Assembly: GCA_910588745.1 (NCBI GenBank)
Contig: CAJURK010000021.1
Span: 1-50,050, forward strand
DNA from: an uncultured Dorea sp.
GTDB taxonomy: Bacteria > Bacillota > Clostridia > Lachnospirales > Lachnospiraceae
Direction of reading: 5' to 3'
Length of the DNA: 50,050 nucleotides
Part shown: positions 48,424 to 50,050 of the stretch, piece after piece
Layout of the letters: every line of letters begins with the position of its first letter
Position numbering within the stretch: position 1 is the stretch's first letter
Translations under genes and position numbers: made by a program
Notes under the pieces: model-generated
Seen by the model: the letters and a program-made list of their open reading frames with translations, nothing else
Database searches by the model: none
What the model was told of the DNA's origin: nothing

Positions 48424-49889
48424 GGATTGATTTGGGGACGTCGTCGGTTAAGGTGGTTTTGGCAGACCGGTCAGGTGGGATGATCGGGGAAGCCGGAAGA
48501 GACTACCGTATTAGCCAGCCCGCCGGAGGATGGAAGGAGATCTGGCCGGAAATATGGTGGGAAGCCGTGGAGTCGGCGCTGACGGAATTGTTGGAGCATA
48601 TGGATGCTTCGCAGGTAGAAGGCATCGGGATTACCGGACAAATGCACACAGTAGTTATGCTGGATCAGGATGGAAAGGCCATACGCCCGGCGCTCATGTG
48701 GAATGATACGCGCACAAAGGAACTGGTGCCTGAAATGAAAGAAAAAATCGGGCGGACGGAGGTTTCTTATATTAATAAATTTATCTCCACAGGAAGTCCC
48801 GCGGCAAACCTTCTCTGGTTTAAAGAAAATGAACCGGAGCTATTTTCGCGGCTAGCGCATTTTCTAATCGGGCCGGATTATCTGGTCTATCGTTTTACCG
48901 GAGTATACGGGACAGACTATTGCGAGGCATCTACCTCATCGCTCTATGATTTGATCAAGCGGGAGTGGTCTCCGGCTATGCGCAAGATTACAGGCCTGCC
49001 GGAATCCGTATATCCCGAAGTGCGGGGGAGCGCGGAAGACGCCGGGATTATCCTTCCGGAAATTGCGTCGCATTTTCATCTGAATCCAAATGCGGTAGTC
49101 ATTACCGGAACCGGGGACAACCCGGCGGCCGCAATTCCGACCGGCTGTCTGGGGCGCGGATATCCGGTGTTTTCCATGGGAACATCCGGGGTTCTGATGT
49201 ATCCGAAAGAAACGCCGGATTTCGACGCGAAAGGAAAGAATATCCTGTTTTCCTTTGATGGAAAAACCTTCCATACAATTGTGCAGGGGGTCATTCAGTC
49301 ATGCGGAAGCGGCTATAGCTGGTGGAACAGGGACATTCTCTGCCAGGATTTTCGTGAAGCAGATAAAGAAATTGATCTCAATAAGGCAGGAGAAAGCGAG
49401 CTGTTGTTTTATCCGCATTTGGTAGGAGATAAAAATATTTATGCGGATCCGGAGCTGAAGGGCGCATTTTTAGGACTCAGTACAGATACCGGCAGGGCTG
49501 AAATGACGCAGGCTGTAATGGAAGGAATTGCTTTTGGGCTGAAGCAGTTAATGGAAGAAATGCAGGTAAAGACCGAAGACATGGAAGAGCTTAAAGTAAT
49601 TGGAGGAGGTTCAAGAAGCAGGGTATGGATGCAGATTCTGGCGGACGTTTTGAATTTTCCGGTTGAACAGATGGAGGGAAACGTAGGGGCTGGCTACGGG
49701 ATGGCGCTGCTTGCGGCATATAGGTGCGGGGCTATTCCAGCGCTGGAGGGGATAGCAAAACGTTCGGTATCTGTGAAAGAGCGTTTCTGGCCGCGGGCCT
49801 ATCATGCAGAATTATATAGAAAGAAGTATCGGCAGTATCTGCGAATCTATGGCGCGATGAAAACAATCTTTACAGAAAACAGCGTGTAG
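48411..49889 (+). CDS. FGGY-family carbohydrate kinase, xylulokinase-like
   Basis: A 492-residue sugar kinase with the two-domain actin-like fold. FIGIDLGTSSVKVVLAD binds phosphate, GITGQMHTVVMLD and WNDTRT line the sugar site, TGTGDNPAAAI contains the catalytic Asp, and VIGGGSRSRVWMQILADVLNFPV near the C-terminus binds adenine. It is nearest to xylulokinases; the usual GQMHG reads GQMHT, so a different ketose is possible. With the dehydrogenase and aldolase it suggests oxidation of a polyol to a ketose, phosphorylation, then cleavage. The order is inference. Confidence 0.9.
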   Translation: MYFIGIDLGTSSVKVVLADRSGGMIGEAGRDYRISQPAGGWKEIWPEIWWEAVESALTELLEHMDASQVEGIGITGQMHTVVMLDQDGKAIRPALMWNDTRTKELVPEMKEKIGRTEVSYINKFISTGSPAANLLWFKENEPELFSRLAHFLIGPDYLVYRFTGVYGTDYCEASTSSLYDLIKREWSPAMRKITGLPESVYPEVRGSAEDAGIILPEIASHFHLNPNAVVITGTGDNPAAAIPTGCLGRGYPVFSMGTSGVLMYPKETPDFDAKGKNILFSFDGKTFHTIVQGVIQSCGSGYSWWNRDILCQDFREADKEIDLNKAGESELLFYPHLVGDKNIYADPELKGAFLGLSTDTGRAEMTQAVMEGIAFGLKQLMEEMQVKTEDMEELKVIGGGSRSRVWMQILADVLNFPVEQMEGNVGAGYGMALLAAYRCGAIPALEGIAKRSVSVKERFWPRAYHAELYRKKYRQYLRIYGAMKTIFTENSV

Positions 49890-49894
49890 AAACA

Positions 49895-49954
49895 AGCGGC
49901 CGCAGCCTTTTTTAGAGGGATTAATCCAGGTTGCCGGCTGCTTAAAAAGCCGCT
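49895..49954 (+). terminator. Nested hairpin after the kinase gene
   Basis: AGCGGC (49895-49900) pairs with GCCGCT (49949-49954), and GCAGCC (49902-49907) pairs with GGCTGC (49936-49941) inside. A/T-rich sequence follows. It probably ends the dehydrogenase-kinase operon. Confidence 0.55.
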
Positions 49955-49998
49955 GAAAACCGACCTGAAAAAACTTTTTAAAAAAATTGGAAAAAGTG

Positions 49999-50027
49999 TT
50001 GACATTCTGGAACACTGATGGTATTCT
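49999..50027 (+). promoter_or_regulatory. Promoter for a gene beyond the window
   Basis: A perfect TTGACA (49999-50004), 17 bases, and TATTCT (50022-50027). The -35 lies within an inverted repeat GTGTT-N10-AACAC (49997-50016) that could be a repressor site. Confidence 0.65.
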
Positions 50028-50050
50028 AATATAGCTGTCGCTGATAACAA

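Overview
The window looks like chromosomal DNA from a spore-forming, anaerobic member of the Clostridia, most likely Lachnospiraceae. This is inference from gene content: sporulation genes (SpoIIR, a SipL-like coat protein), a glycyl radical enzyme with its radical SAM activase, many lipoproteins with Gram-positive style lipoboxes, strong AGGAGG ribosome binding sites, and clostridial families such as DUF1934 and XRE-DUF3169 pairs. No rRNA, tRNA, CRISPR array, complete insertion sequence or replication origin was seen.

Layout. 1-3.6 kb: decayed carbohydrate genes (a LacI-type regulator and an ascorbate-type PTS IIC fragment) ahead of an intact GH42 beta-galactosidase. 3.6-3.7 kb: a 105-bp palindromic element. 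3.7-9.9 kb: a minus-strand run malQ-plsC-pncB-ddl-murF (glycogen/maltodextrin, phospholipid, NAD and peptidoglycan precursor genes). 10-20.9 kb: a plus-strand housekeeping and sporulation run (PrcB-like lipoprotein, SipL-like protein, ispE, GntR regulator, spoIIR, acyl-ACP thioesterase, S1-domain protein, dnaE, murI, DUF1934). 20.9-22.7 kb: a small membrane protein and an exported FKBP/trigger-factor-like lipoprotein. 23-25.9 kb: a TrpXYZ-type ABC importer. 25.9-28.8 kb: a pseudouridine synthase, then an AT-rich decaying restriction-modification island: truncated Eco47II-like nuclease, a C5 methyltransferase whose catalytic Cys codon reads Tyr, and an apparently intact Vsr.

29-41 kb is the most interesting part. 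It is a nucleoside uptake and salvage cluster: udk, uridine phosphorylase, BMP lipoprotein, nucleoside ABC ATPase and two permeases, cdd, add and deoB. Between the binding protein and the rest of the transporter sits a YjjI-type glycyl radical enzyme with its YjjW activase. The genes together describe nucleoside import, deamination, phosphorolysis and pentose-phosphate entry into central metabolism, with a radical enzyme of unassigned function embedded in the pathway.

41-46 kb: an XRE-DUF3169 pair controlled by three palindromic operators, an M14 peptidase lipoprotein, an LprI-like membrane protein, a second copy of a dispersed repeat, and a DUF2262-like protein. 46-50 kb: a divergent sugar or polyol cassette (class II aldolase against a zinc dehydrogenase and an FGGY kinase), with a dyad operator and an odd hairpin leader before the aldolase.
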